A stretch of 64,000 nucleotides of DNA from Novosphingobium guangzhouense (GCF_002896965.1 NZ_LYMM01000106.1:112747-176746); one strand, 5' to 3'. Counted from the stretch's first letter, positions 19,422 through 28,401 are shown. Translations and numbers: made by a program. Notes: a model not told the origin generated them from the letters alone.

Positions 19422-20915
19422 TCAGCCCACACTCCCTTCAAGACTGATGCCCAGCAGTTTCTGCGCTTCCACCGCGAATTCCATCGGCAGCTGCTGCAGA
19501 ACTTCCTTGGCAAAGCCGTTGACGATCAGCGCCACCGCCTGCTCGGTGTCGAGCCCGCGCTGCATGGCGTAGAACAGCTGATCGTCGCTGATCTTGCTGG
19601 TCGTCGCCTCATGCTCAATCTGGGCGCTGGGGTTGCGCACTTCGATGTAGGGCACCGTATGCGCGCCGCACTCCTTGCCGAGCAGCAGCGAATCGCACTG
19701 GGTGAAGTTGCGCACGCCTTCGGCATTGGCGGAAACGCGCACGAGGCCGCGATAGGTGTTGTTCGACTTGCCGGCCGAGATACCCTTGGAGATGATCGTG
19801 GAGCGGCTGCCCTTGCCGTTATGGATCATCTTGGTGCCGGTATCGGCCTGCTGGTAGTTGTTGGTGACAGCCACCGAGTAGAACTCGCCCACCGAATCCT
19901 CGCCGTTGAGGACGCAGCTGGGGTACTTCCACGTGACGGCAGAGCCGGTTTCCACCTGGGTCCAGCTGATCTTCGAGCGGGCGCCCTGGCAGAGCCCACG
20001 CTTGGTGACGAAGTTGTAGATGCCGCCCTTGCCCTCGGCATCGCCGGGATACCAGTTCTGGACGGTGGAATACTTGATCTCCGCATCTTCCATCGCGACC
20101 AGTTCGACCACGGCGGCATGAAGCTGGTTCTCGTCGCGCTGCGGGGCGGTGCAGCCTTCGAGGTACGAGACGTAGCTGCCCTTTTCGGCGACGATCAGCG
20201 TACGTTCGAACTGACCGGTATTCTCCGCGTTGATGCGGAAGTAGGTGCTGAGTTCCATCGGGCAGCGCACGCCCTCGGGGATGTAGACGAAGGTACCGTC
20301 CGAGAAGACCGCGCAGTTCAGCGCCGCGAAGTAGTTGTCATGAACCGGGACCACACGGCCCAGCCATTTCTTCACGAGATCGGGGAATTCGCGGATCGCT
20401 TCGGAGATCGAGCGGAAGATAACGCCCGCCTGTTCCAGCTCCTTGCGGAAGGTGGTGGCGACGCTGACCGAATCGAACACCGCGTCCACCGCGACCTTGC
20501 GCGCGCCTTCGACGCCGGCGAGCACTTTCTGCTCTTCCAGCGGAATGCCGAGCTTTTCATAGACACGCAGGATTTCGGGATCGACTTCATCGAGGCTGGC
20601 AGGGCCGTCCTTCTTCTTGGGCGCGGCCCAGTAGTAAGCGTCCTGATAATCGATCGGCGGCACGTCCAACTTGGCCCAGTCCGGCGGAGTCATCTCCAGC
20701 CACTTGGCATAAGCCTTCAGGCGCCAGTCGAGCATCCATTCCGGTTCGTCCTTCTTGGCCGAAATGAAGCGGATGGTGTCTTCGGACAGGCCTTTGGGGC
20801 CGTATTCCTGCTCGATATCGGCAACCCAGCCGTGCTCGTATTCCGCAACGCGCGCAGCGGCTTCGCGCGCGGCCTGATCGCGTTCGGGCGCGATGGGGAG
20901 GGTCTCTTCGGTCAT
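19422..20915 (-). CDS. sufB: Fe-S cluster scaffold SufB
   Basis: Core scaffold subunit, 497 aa, normal length. Characteristic stretches are YEHGWVADIEQEYGPKGLSE at the N-terminus, SYVSYLEGCTAPQRDENQLH (the conserved Cys region), GICQ-like GLCQGARSKISWTQVE, and near the end IEHEATTSKISDDQLFYAMQ with the conserved Glu and His of the SufB-SufD assembly site. It starts one base after the stop of the Rrf2 regulator, so it is the first structural gene of the operon. Confidence 0.97.
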   Translation of the reverse strand: MTEETLPIAPERDQAAREAAARVAEYEHGWVADIEQEYGPKGLSEDTIRFISAKKDEPEWMLDWRLKAYAKWLEMTPPDWAKLDVPPIDYQDAYYWAAPKKKDGPASLDEVDPEILRVYEKLGIPLEEQKVLAGVEGARKVAVDAVFDSVSVATTFRKELEQAGVIFRSISEAIREFPDLVKKWLGRVVPVHDNYFAALNCAVFSDGTFVYIPEGVRCPMELSTYFRINAENTGQFERTLIVAEKGSYVSYLEGCTAPQRDENQLHAAVVELVAMEDAEIKYSTVQNWYPGDAEGKGGIYNFVTKRGLCQGARSKISWTQVETGSAVTWKYPSCVLNGEDSVGEFYSVAVTNNYQQADTGTKMIHNGKGSRSTIISKGISAGKSNNTYRGLVRVSANAEGVRNFTQCDSLLLGKECGAHTVPYIEVRNPSAQIEHEATTSKISDDQLFYAMQRGLDTEQAVALIVNGFAKEVLQQLPMEFAVEAQKLLGISLEGSVG

Positions 20916-20916
20916 C

Positions 20917-21372
20917 TCAAACTTCCTCGACGAGCTGGGTCAGCGCCACCTGGGCCAGAGCCCCGCGCACAGCTGCATTCACTTGCGGCCAATGGCCCTT
21001 GACGTTGCAACAGGATTCCAGCGTGCAGTCGCTCTTCACCCGGTCGATGCAGGTGGTGAGCGCAATCGGCCCTTCCACAGCCTCGATGATGTCCGCCAAC
21101 GAGATCGCGGCGGGCGGACGGGCGAGCCGCAGCCCGCCGCCGACCCCGCGCGATGATCGCATAAGGCCCGCCGCGGAAAGCTTGCTCACCAGCTTTTGCA
21201 CCGTGGGAGCGGGCAGGCCGGTTTCCTGCGCAAGCTGCGCGGCGGAAACCCGCGCGCGATTCTTGCCGGAAAACTGGCCGCCTGCCTGTTCGATGAGCGA
21301 GCAGGTGCCGCAATGTCGCGCCGCAGCGGACATTATCACGACGGCATAGTCTGTCATACTCGACAGGCGCAT
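20917..21372 (-). CDS. Rrf2 family Fe-S regulator of the suf operon
   Basis: 151 aa winged-helix repressor/sensor, similar to IscR and to regulators at the head of alphaproteobacterial suf operons. The helix-turn-helix is AAQLAQETGLPAPTVQKLVS, with the wing GGGLRLARPP. The cluster-binding cysteines fit C108-x7-C116-x4-C121, plus an extra Cys122. A further pair, C21 and C24 (HCGTCSLIE), sits in an N-terminal stretch of about 15 residues (to about residue 39) that seems longer than usual. A 25-bp inverted repeat lies just upstream, so autoregulation is likely. Confidence 0.92.
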   Translation of the reverse strand: MRLSSMTDYAVVIMSAAARHCGTCSLIEQAGGQFSGKNRARVSAAQLAQETGLPAPTVQKLVSKLSAAGLMRSSRGVGGGLRLARPPAAISLADIIEAVEGPIALTTCIDRVKSDCTLESCCNVKGHWPQVNAAVRGALAQVALTQLVEEV

Positions 21373-21398
21373 GAGCTGGCTTTCGGGTTCCTGTGTTT

Positions 21399-21423
21399 AA
21401 ATCGGATCAATTCTTTCCGATTT
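21399..21423 (-). promoter_or_regulatory. 25-bp inverted repeat, putative Rrf2 operator of the suf operon
   Basis: Perfect 8-bp arms AAATCGGA (21399-21406) and TCCGATTT (21416-21423) around a 9-nt AT-rich spacer, centred about 39 nt before the Rrf2 start codon. The 25-bp size equals that of classic IscR sites, although the bases differ. Between this site and the RNA element (21424-21587) I see nothing else. Confidence 0.5.
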
Positions 21424-21587
21424 GCACCTAGTGCAGCGCGAAGCCGGATTCAATGGCCGTTTCACACCTGCGAGCGGTTCGCATGGTTGACCGCCGGGGC
21501 GCCATAGCTCGTCGCAAAAGATACGCAAGCCATGGAAAAACGCTTGTCTGGCAGTGGATCTGTGGGACCCTGCCTTGGAAGGCACTG

Positions 21588-21623
21588 AAAAAAGGCGGTT
21601 CCCAACCGAAGTCGGAAACCGCC
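21588..21623 (-). terminator. Rho-independent terminator of the candidate small RNA
   Basis: On the minus strand GGCGGTT (21617-21623) pairs with AACCGCC (21594-21600), with an inner CCGACTTCGG hairpin, followed by TTTTTT (21588-21593). No protein gene ends just before it. Confidence 0.7.
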
Positions 21624-21698
21624 TAAGTTATAAAGAACTCGAGCGCATCCCGCTACGAGCCCTTCGGGTCGCAGGACTCGTGTATGCTCCGGCAGGGG
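21588..21698 (-). ncRNA. Candidate small RNA between pyrD and the suf regulator
   Basis: An intergenic block of 457 nt (21373-21829) with no credible protein. On the minus strand it has a TACAAT element at 21705-21710, a structured stretch, and a strong terminator. The inner hairpin pairs ACGAGTCC (21674-21681) with GGGCTCGT (21655-21662), eight pairs including one G-U. If transcription starts near 21698 the RNA is about 110 nt. No -35 is convincing. It does not match 6S, SRP, tmRNA or RNase P as I know them. The rest of the gap (21711-21829) holds nothing I recognise except the pyrD leader. Confidence 0.4.
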
Positions 21699-21829
21699 CG
21701 ATTTATTGTATAAACGCGACACGTTCGCAGGTCCCACAGCCCCGGATGCCCCTTAACGGCCTTTTTCATCTCGCAGCGCAGCAAGAAGAAGCGTTTGAGC
21801 AACACTGACGAGCGCGTTATGCGGCCGTT

Positions 21830-22876
21830 GTGCTGTATTCCCTGATCCGACCCGCCCTTTTCCGAATCGAGGCCGAGAAGGCCCACGGCCTTGCGCTCAA
21901 GGCGCTGAAGCTGTCCGCAAGGGGCAGCCCGCCGCGTGCCGACCCGGCGCTGGCAAGCTCGGTCGCCGGGATCGCCTTCCCCAGCCCCGTCGGCATGGCC
22001 GCCGGATTCGACAAGGATGGCGAAGTCCCCGACGCGCTGCTGGGGCTTGGCTTCGGATTTGCGGAAGTCGGCTCGATCACGCCGCTGCCGCAGGCCGGTA
22101 ACCCTCAGCCGCGCCTGTTCCGACTGGTAGAGGACCGCGCGGTGATCAATCGCATGGGCTTCAACAATGGTGGCGCGCAGGATGCGGTCTACCGGCTGGA
22201 AGCGCGCGCGCAGCGGCCCGGTGTTGTCGGCATCAACATCGGCGCGAACAAGGACTCGGTCGACCGCGTCAACGACTATGCGGTCATGGCCCGATTGATG
22301 GCCCCGCTGGCGGGTTATCTTGCGGTCAACATCTCCAGCCCGAATACGCCGGGCCTGCGGGCACTGCAGGATGAATCCGCGCTGACCGGGCTGCTCGATG
22401 CGGTAATCGAGTCGCGCGATGCGGCTTGCGGGGCAGGGCGACGCCCCCCGGTTTTCCTCAAGGTGGCACCTGATCTGGAGCCCGCGGACATCGACGCGAT
22501 CGCGCGGATCGCCATCGACAAGAAACTGGGTGCGCTGATCGTGTCCAACACCACGATATCGCGACCGCCGCTGGCTTCGCGGTACAAGGACGAGACGGGC
22601 GGTCTATCAGGCGCGCCTTTGCTTGAACTGGCGCAGCAGCGATTGCGGGATTTCCGCAAGGCGACCGGAGGCGCGGTGCCGCTGGTCGGCGTGGGCGGGA
22701 TCGCCAATGCAGAAGATGCATGGGCGCGCATCCGGGCAGGGGCAAGCCTGGTCCAGCTTTACAGCGCGATGGTCTACGAAGGGCCGGGCATTGCCAAGGC
22801 CATCAACAAGGGGCTGCTCGAACTGATGCGTCGCGATGGCTTCGCATCGATTGCAGAGGCGGTGGGAAGCGAATAA
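21830..22876 (+). CDS. pyrD: Dihydroorotate dehydrogenase (quinone), class 2
   Basis: Membrane-associated FMN enzyme of pyrimidine synthesis that passes electrons to ubiquinone. 348 aa. The N-terminal amphipathic segment LYSLIRPALFRIEAEKAHGL is typical of class 2. FMN and substrate regions are FPSPVGMAAGFDKDGE, INRMGFNNGGAQ, LAVNISSPNTPGLRALQ (catalytic Ser region), ALIVSNTTISRP and PLVGVGGIANAEDAW. GTG 21830 is the start by homology; no clear ribosome site is seen. The gamma-glutamyltransferase gene follows 11 nt after the stop. Confidence 0.96.
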   Translation: MLYSLIRPALFRIEAEKAHGLALKALKLSARGSPPRADPALASSVAGIAFPSPVGMAAGFDKDGEVPDALLGLGFGFAEVGSITPLPQAGNPQPRLFRLVEDRAVINRMGFNNGGAQDAVYRLEARAQRPGVVGINIGANKDSVDRVNDYAVMARLMAPLAGYLAVNISSPNTPGLRALQDESALTGLLDAVIESRDAACGAGRRPPVFLKVAPDLEPADIDAIARIAIDKKLGALIVSNTTISRPPLASRYKDETGGLSGAPLLELAQQRLRDFRKATGGAVPLVGVGGIANAEDAWARIRAGASLVQLYSAMVYEGPGIAKAINKGLLELMRRDGFASIAEAVGSE

Positions 22877-22887
22877 GCCTTTCTACA

Positions 22888-24606
22888 ATGTCCGGAAAGC
22901 TGATCCTGGGGCTTACTGCCTCGCTCGCCCTGTCTGGTTGTGCCGCTACGACGGCGACCGCTCCATCGCAACCGGTTGCGAATGTACCTGCCGTCTTCGA
23001 TGCGGGTATGGTCAGCGCGGCTGATCCGCGCGCGGCGCAGGCAGGTGCCTCTATCCTGCGCCGAGGTGGTAGCGCCACGGACGCGGCGATCGCGACGATG
23101 CTGGCGCTTACGGTGGTGGAACCGCAAAGCTCCGGCATCGGCGGCGGCGGTTTCCTCATGCTCGGGAACGAGAAGGGCGAAGTCGAATCGTGGGACGGGC
23201 GCGAGACTGCGCCGGCCGCCGCAACCCCGGCGCGTTTCCTGGACGCTTCCGGCCAGCCGCTGCCCTTCCGCACCGCCGTTGTCGGCGGTCGCAGTGTCGG
23301 CGTGCCGGGCAACATCGCACTGGCGGCGAAGATTCATGCCGAACATGGGCGTTTGCCTTGGGCGGATCTGTTCCAGCCCGCGATCGACCTTGCGCGCGAA
23401 GGCTTCGTGCTTTCGCCGCGCGGCTTCCAGTCGCTTTCGAAACAGCCCGACACTGGCGCGCACGATGCGCAGGCGCGCGGCATCTATTACGGTGCGGATG
23501 GCAAGCCGCTTCCGGTAGGGACGACGATCCGGAACCCGGCGCTGGCCAGTACGCTGGAAATGCTGGCCGCCAAGGGGCCTGCCGGCTTCTATCAAGGTGA
23601 TCTGGCGCGCGAAATCGCCACGAAAGTTGCCGCCGAGACTCCCGCTGACGGCAGGATGACCGAGAAGGACATCGCTGCGTTCGCCGCAAAGGAGCGGCCG
23701 AGCACTTGTGCGAAGTACCGCGTTTACCGCATCTGCAGCATGGGCCCGCCGTCTTCAGGCGCGACCACGGTTCTGGCCACGCTGATCCAGCTGGAAGGCT
23801 TCGACCTTGGCACGCTTGGCCCCGATTCGCCTGTAGCCTGGCACCTCATCGCCGAATCGGAGCGGCTGGCTTACGCCGATCGCGAACTGTTTCTGGCCGA
23901 TCCCGATTTCGTGAAGGTGCCGGTCGCCGCATTGCTCGATCCTGCCTATCTCAAGCGGCGTGGCGCGCTGATTTCCGCCGATCGCACGATGCCCACGGTA
24001 AGCGCGGGCCTGCCTGCGCCGAAGCTGTCTGCGGGCAGGCATTATGTGGAGCACGGCACGTCGCACTTTGTCGTTGTCGACCGCCAGGGTGATGTCGCCT
24101 CATGGACCTCGACGATTGAAAGCGCGTTTGGTTCGGGCATCATGGTCGGCGGTTTCTACCTGAACAACGAACTGACCGACTTCAGCTTCGCACCCGAGAA
24201 GGACGGGGCCATCGTTGCCAACCGGGTGGAGGGCGGCAAGCGGCCGCGCAGTTCCATGGCGCCCACCATCGTTTATGGCCCGGATGGCAAGCTGCTGTTT
24301 GTCGTCGGCGCGGCGGGCGGGGCAACGATCCCGGTGCAGGTGATCCGTGCGCTTGTCGGCGTGCTCGACTGGAAGCTGCCGGTGGACAAGGCGCTGGCCC
24401 TGCCGGTGCTGTTCGCCCCGACTGACACGATCAACGTCGAGAAGGGCACCCGGCTTGAAGCCATGATCCCGGCGCTGCAGGCGCTGGGCCACGCGTCGGT
24501 TCGGGCGGTGGAGATGCCGCTGAAGACCAACGGCGTGCTGGTGGTAGACGGCCACTTGGTCGGTTCGGGCGACCCGCGTACCGAAGGTGTCGCGGTTTCG
24601 CAGTAA
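22888..24606 (+). CDS. ggt: Gamma-glutamyltransferase, lipoprotein
   Basis: Glutathione hydrolase/transpeptidase of the Ntn-hydrolase family, 572 aa. The N-terminus is a lipoprotein signal with lipobox LSGC, so it is probably tethered in the periplasm rather than soluble. Family stretches: ATMLALTVVEPQSSGIGGGG, ETAPAAATPARFLD, GVPGNIALAAKIHAEHGRLP and SGIMVGGFYLNNELTDFSF. Self-cleavage and catalysis use Thr391 in VEHGTSHFVVVD. The frame is open upstream into pyrD, but ATG 22888 starts at the signal peptide. Confidence 0.94.
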   Translation: MSGKLILGLTASLALSGCAATTATAPSQPVANVPAVFDAGMVSAADPRAAQAGASILRRGGSATDAAIATMLALTVVEPQSSGIGGGGFLMLGNEKGEVESWDGRETAPAAATPARFLDASGQPLPFRTAVVGGRSVGVPGNIALAAKIHAEHGRLPWADLFQPAIDLAREGFVLSPRGFQSLSKQPDTGAHDAQARGIYYGADGKPLPVGTTIRNPALASTLEMLAAKGPAGFYQGDLAREIATKVAAETPADGRMTEKDIAAFAAKERPSTCAKYRVYRICSMGPPSSGATTVLATLIQLEGFDLGTLGPDSPVAWHLIAESERLAYADRELFLADPDFVKVPVAALLDPAYLKRRGALISADRTMPTVSAGLPAPKLSAGRHYVEHGTSHFVVVDRQGDVASWTSTIESAFGSGIMVGGFYLNNELTDFSFAPEKDGAIVANRVEGGKRPRSSMAPTIVYGPDGKLLFVVGAAGGATIPVQVIRALVGVLDWKLPVDKALALPVLFAPTDTINVEKGTRLEAMIPALQALGHASVRAVEMPLKTNGVLVVDGHLVGSGDPRTEGVAVSQ

Positions 24607-24691
24607 GCGTGTGGCAACCGGGCAGCCCGCCTGAACGTTCGCCAACAAGAGAAAGACCAGAGGATTGCCTGAAGGGACAATGGGGGTCGCC

Positions 24692-26509
24692 ATGGATATT
24701 GCCGATTTCGACCGCAGCGCGAATGTCGTGTCGCTGTTTCTCGCCCGCGCTGATGCGTTGGGCGATGCGCCGATGCTGTGGGCCAAGCGCGACGGGCAAT
24801 GGCGCTCGATCAGCTGGGCAGAGGCGGCACGCCGCGTTTGCCTGATCGCGGCATCGCTGCGTCGGCTGGGCCTGCGCGATGGCGAGCGGGTGCTTATCGT
24901 TTCGGAAAACCGGCCTGAATGGTGCCTTGCCGATCTTGGCGTGATGGCGGCCGGTTGCGTCACGGTGCCGACCTACACCACCAACACGACCCGCGATCAC
25001 CTTCACATCCTGGAGAATTCCGGCGCGCGGGCCGCGATCGTCTCCACCGCAAAGCTGGGCAAGGCGCTGCTGCCTGCGATCGTCCAGACCGACATGTGCC
25101 GTCAGGTCATCGGCATGGAGCCGCTTGCCCCGATGCAGGGCGGCGCCTTTGAAACGCACGTCTGGGACGAACTGCTTGAAGGCGATGCCGCGGCGGCCCG
25201 CGCCGAAGTGGACCGGCGCCTTGCCGGGATAGGGCGGGCCGACCTTGCCTGCATCATCTACACCAGCGGCACCGGCGGCGCGCCGCGCGGTGTGCGCCAG
25301 CATCATGGCATGCTGCTGTCGAACGTGGCGGGCGCGGCGCAGATCATCGCGCAGGACTTCGGCTGGGATCAGGGGCCCGCCAAGCGCGAGATATTCCTTT
25401 CGTTCCTTCCGCTTAGCCATGCTTACGAACATACCGGCGGACAGCTTCTGCCGATCGGGCTGGGTGGGCAGATCTACTATTCCGAAGGGCTCGACAAGCT
25501 GGCCGCCAACATCGAGGAAGTGCGCCCGACCGTGATGGTGGTGGTGCCGCGCCTTTTCGAAGTGCTTCGCACGCGGATCATGAAGCAGATCGAAAAGCAG
25601 GGCGCTCTGCCCAACCGCCTGATGGACTGGGCAATCGGTGCCGGTATGCGCCGCCTCAACGGCAAGCGCGGCTTGCTGGATCATCCGCTCGACCTGCTGA
25701 TAGAGCGGACCCTGCGGCCCAAGATCCGCGCGCGTTTCGGCGGCCGGATCAAGGCTCTGGTATCGGGCGGGGCACCGCTCAATCCCGAAATCGGTGTGTT
25801 CTTCGACGCGATGGGCCTGATGCTGCTGCAGGGATACGGCCAGACGGAGGCCGGGCCGATCATCAGTTGCAACCGCCCGGCGGCGGGAGTGAAGTTCGAC
25901 ACCGTCGGCCCGCCGCTGCGCGGGGCGGAAGTGAAGATCGCCGAAGACGGCGAGATTCTGGTGCGCGGCGAACTGGTCATGTCCGGCTACTGGCAGAACG
26001 AGGCGGCGACTGCGAACGTGCTGAAGGACGGCTGGCTTCATACCGGAGACATCGGCCATATCGACGGGCGCGGCCGCATCGCCATCACCGATCGCAAGAA
26101 GGACATGATCGTCAACGACAAGGGCGACAACGTATCGCCCCAAAAGGTCGAATCGATGCTGACGCTCCAGCCGGAGATCGCGCAGGCGATGCTCTACGGT
26201 GATCGCAAGCCCTACATCGTCGGCCTGATCGTGCCGGACGCCGACTGGGCGCTGCAATGGGCGCGCGACAACGGCGAGACGTTCGATTTTCGCAGTCTGC
26301 AGGCGCTTCCGGCCTTCCGCACGGCGCTGCGCAGCGCCATCGACCGGGTGAACGGCGACCTTTCGGTGATCGAAAAGGTGCGCCAGTATACCTTCGCCGA
26401 TGAGCCGTTCAGCATCGAGAACGAGGAAATGACGCCAAGCCTCAAGATCAGGCGCCACAAGCTCAAGGAGCGCTACGGCGCGCGGCTCGACGCGCTCTAT
26501 CGCGGATAG
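24692..26509 (+). CDS. AMP-dependent long-chain acyl-CoA ligase
   Basis: 605 aa ANL-superfamily enzyme activating a carboxylic acid to acyl-CoA; closest in look to Faa1/FadD15-type ligases (VTVPTYTTNTTRDHLHIL, QGYGQTEAGPIISCN, GWLHTGDIGHIDGRGRIAIT, RKKDMIVNDKGDNVSPQKVE). The phosphate loop, usually YTSGTTGxPKG, reads YTSGTGGAPRGV (about residues 190-201): the second Thr is Gly and the Lys is Arg. The other core motifs are intact, so it is probably active. ATG 24692 is preferred (GGGGG 5 nt upstream); ATG 24680 and TTG 24665 are in frame. Same strand as ggt, 85 nt apart. Confidence 0.9.
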   Translation: MDIADFDRSANVVSLFLARADALGDAPMLWAKRDGQWRSISWAEAARRVCLIAASLRRLGLRDGERVLIVSENRPEWCLADLGVMAAGCVTVPTYTTNTTRDHLHILENSGARAAIVSTAKLGKALLPAIVQTDMCRQVIGMEPLAPMQGGAFETHVWDELLEGDAAAARAEVDRRLAGIGRADLACIIYTSGTGGAPRGVRQHHGMLLSNVAGAAQIIAQDFGWDQGPAKREIFLSFLPLSHAYEHTGGQLLPIGLGGQIYYSEGLDKLAANIEEVRPTVMVVVPRLFEVLRTRIMKQIEKQGALPNRLMDWAIGAGMRRLNGKRGLLDHPLDLLIERTLRPKIRARFGGRIKALVSGGAPLNPEIGVFFDAMGLMLLQGYGQTEAGPIISCNRPAAGVKFDTVGPPLRGAEVKIAEDGEILVRGELVMSGYWQNEAATANVLKDGWLHTGDIGHIDGRGRIAITDRKKDMIVNDKGDNVSPQKVESMLTLQPEIAQAMLYGDRKPYIVGLIVPDADWALQWARDNGETFDFRSLQALPAFRTALRSAIDRVNGDLSVIEKVRQYTFADEPFSIENEEMTPSLKIRRHKLKERYGARLDALYRG

Positions 26510-26596
26510 GGCCAGGCTTTGTGCCGGGCGGCTTTTCGGAAACGCCGGCGCATTTCCTGCGTTGACCGGGCGAACGTCAACGACAGCGAGTGCGCC

Positions 26597-27721
26597 ATGC
26601 GTGCCTTCCCCTGCCCGAACTGCCGCCGCCTGAACCACTTCGAGGTCCGGGTCTGTCCGGGGTGCAATGCCACCCTGGGCTACGACCCGGCGGTGGATGC
26701 CTTCCGGTTCCTTGCCGACGGTGCCACCGTATGGCGCGATGGGGACGGAGAGGTTGCCGATGTCGTCGTCTGCGCCAACAACAACGACTATCAGATCTGC
26801 AATTGGCTGGTGGCGAGCGACGATACGACGCCGATGTGCCGTGCCTGTCGCCACAATCGCACGATACCGGACTTGTCCGAACCTTCGGTGCCGCCACGCT
26901 GGGGCAAGATCGAGGCGGCCAAGCGGCGCCTGTTCCACACGCTGATGAAACTGGGCCTTCCATTGGAAACCAAGGCCGAGGAAGTGCCCGGCGCTCAGGG
27001 GCTGGCGTTCGATTTCCTTTACGACGCGGCGGCCGAACAGGCGGGCAATCCGCAGATATACACCGGCCACGACGGCGGGGTGATCACGCTCAATCTCATC
27101 GAGGCGGATGATGCCGAGCGTGAACGGATGCGGCACGCCATGGGCGAGCCGTACCGCACCCTGCTTGGCCATTTCCGACACGAGGTTGGCCATCATTACT
27201 GGTCGCGTCTGGTGGAGACGGACCCCGCAGAACTGGAAGCGTTCCGGGCCGTCTTCGGTGATGAGCGGATCGATTATGCACAAGCCCTGCAGGCGCATTA
27301 CAGTGATGACGGGTCAAAAGTGTGGACCGACGATTTCGTCAGCTTCTATGCCACCTCTCACCCGTGGGAGGACTTTGCCGAGACGTTCGCCCATTATCTC
27401 CACATTGTAGATGTGCTGGCAACCGCAGGTGGCTTCGACCTGTCGCTGGCGCCGCTTCCGGGCGATGATGCCGGGCTGGAGGTGGAGCTGGATTTCAACC
27501 CCTATACCGCGGACACGCGCGCGCTGGCCGAGGCGATGGGTCCGTTGTCCTTCGCGATGAATGCGATCAACCGATCCATGGGGCAGCCGGACCTTTACCC
27601 GTTTCACTTGTCCGACGCGATCGTCGCCAAGCTGGATTACATCCACAATCTGGCTGTGAAAGCGCGGCAAGTGGCCCCTGCCGGGGCTGGGCCGCTGCAG
27701 GGCGAGGCGGTTCCGGCCTAA
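26597..27721 (+). CDS. Zinc-binding metallopeptidase family protein with N-terminal zinc ribbon
   Basis: 374 aa. The N-terminus has a zinc ribbon (CPNC at 6-9, CPGC at 20-23) and a further CRAC pair near residue 82. The catalytic part has LLGHFRHEVGHHYWSRLV, an HExxH zinc site, followed by EDFAETFAHYLHIVDVLATA, probably with the third ligand. This matches the DUF2248/putative zinc-binding metallopeptidase family, usually cytoplasmic and of unknown substrate. There is no signal peptide. The frame is open to 26519, but ATG 26597 begins at the zinc ribbon. It overlaps the convergent downstream gene by 4 nt. Confidence 0.85.
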   Translation: MRAFPCPNCRRLNHFEVRVCPGCNATLGYDPAVDAFRFLADGATVWRDGDGEVADVVVCANNNDYQICNWLVASDDTTPMCRACRHNRTIPDLSEPSVPPRWGKIEAAKRRLFHTLMKLGLPLETKAEEVPGAQGLAFDFLYDAAAEQAGNPQIYTGHDGGVITLNLIEADDAERERMRHAMGEPYRTLLGHFRHEVGHHYWSRLVETDPAELEAFRAVFGDERIDYAQALQAHYSDDGSKVWTDDFVSFYATSHPWEDFAETFAHYLHIVDVLATAGGFDLSLAPLPGDDAGLEVELDFNPYTADTRALAEAMGPLSFAMNAINRSMGQPDLYPFHLSDAIVAKLDYIHNLAVKARQVAPAGAGPLQGEAVPA

Positions 27722-28245
27722 GCGGCTTCCTTCTCGATGAACTCGGGGTAGAAGCTGGGCTCGCGGTCCGACCAGCCCGGCGCGGTGGCGGCTGCTTCGC
27801 TGATCGAATGCAGCAGGGTGCGGCGGCGGTCCGGGCGAATCTGGGGCAGCGCTGCGGCTCCGCAGAAGGCGCCGGGCAGCCACGGCCGCGACCAGCCGCC
27901 GAGCAGGCGTTCATAAAGGAATCGGAAAGCCGAGAAGCTGGTCAGGCGCTCCTGCGCGAGATCGAAGGCGGCCATGCGCACCAGCTTGCCCATGAAGGCA
28001 TCGACATCGTCGAAGTTATAGTCGTCCGGCCGCATTGCGCGCAACGCCTTGAGATCCTGATAGGCGACATGCTGCCTGCGGATCGATGCCAGTTCCGTCT
28101 CGTCTCGCGCCCACCGCTTGAAGGCGTCCTGGCGACCAAGCCCGATATCGAGGCTGCGCCGGATGTAGCGCTGCTCGCTGGCCGTGAAGCTGGCGAATTC
28201 ACGCAGCTCGTTGATCGTCAGACTAGCCGTACCTGCATGGGTCAT
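27718..28245 (-). CDS. Hypothetical protein
   Basis: 175 aa, not recognised. Mostly helical and charged: ELREFASFTASEQRYIRRSL, then QDAFKRWARDETELASIRRQ, with a C-terminal FRFLYERLLGGWSRPWLPG segment. No membrane helix or signal peptide. The start is well supported, with AAGGA 8 nt before ATG 28245. The stop codon overlaps the convergent metallopeptidase stop by 4 nt. A 10-bp palindrome CAAACGTTTG (28329-28338) lies about 85 nt upstream and could be an operator. Confidence 0.65.
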   Translation of the reverse strand: MTHAGTASLTINELREFASFTASEQRYIRRSLDIGLGRQDAFKRWARDETELASIRRQHVAYQDLKALRAMRPDDYNFDDVDAFMGKLVRMAAFDLAQERLTSFSAFRFLYERLLGGWSRPWLPGAFCGAAALPQIRPDRRRTLLHSISEAAATAPGWSDREPSFYPEFIEKEAA

Positions 28246-28360
28246 CGTGGTCGTCCTTGTCGTGAAGGGATGATCCCCGTCACGAATCGGATTTAACCAC
28301 GAACAATCTTTCTGGAGGGTTTACGGTGCAAACGTTTGTACGCGCAGATGGCCGGGAGAA

Positions 28361-28386
28361 ACCGGGAAGGGTTTGACCTTCCCGTT
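28361..28386 (-). terminator. Hairpin after thiG
   Basis: CGGGAAGG (28363-28370) pairs perfectly with CCTTCCCG (28377-28384), loop of 6. On the minus strand only a short GGTTTC follows, so terminator activity is uncertain. Confidence 0.45.
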
Positions 28387-28401
28387 CCCTAATCGACCTT
28401 A

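Noticed and set aside
24431..27298. 955-residue minus-strand frame opposite the acyl-CoA ligase and metallopeptidase
   Set aside because: It crosses several well-supported plus-strand genes and shows no protein family.
28329..28338. 10-bp palindrome CAAACGTTTG as a phage or LacI-type operator
   Set aside because: Too short to support alone; kept only as a remark on the neighbouring gene.
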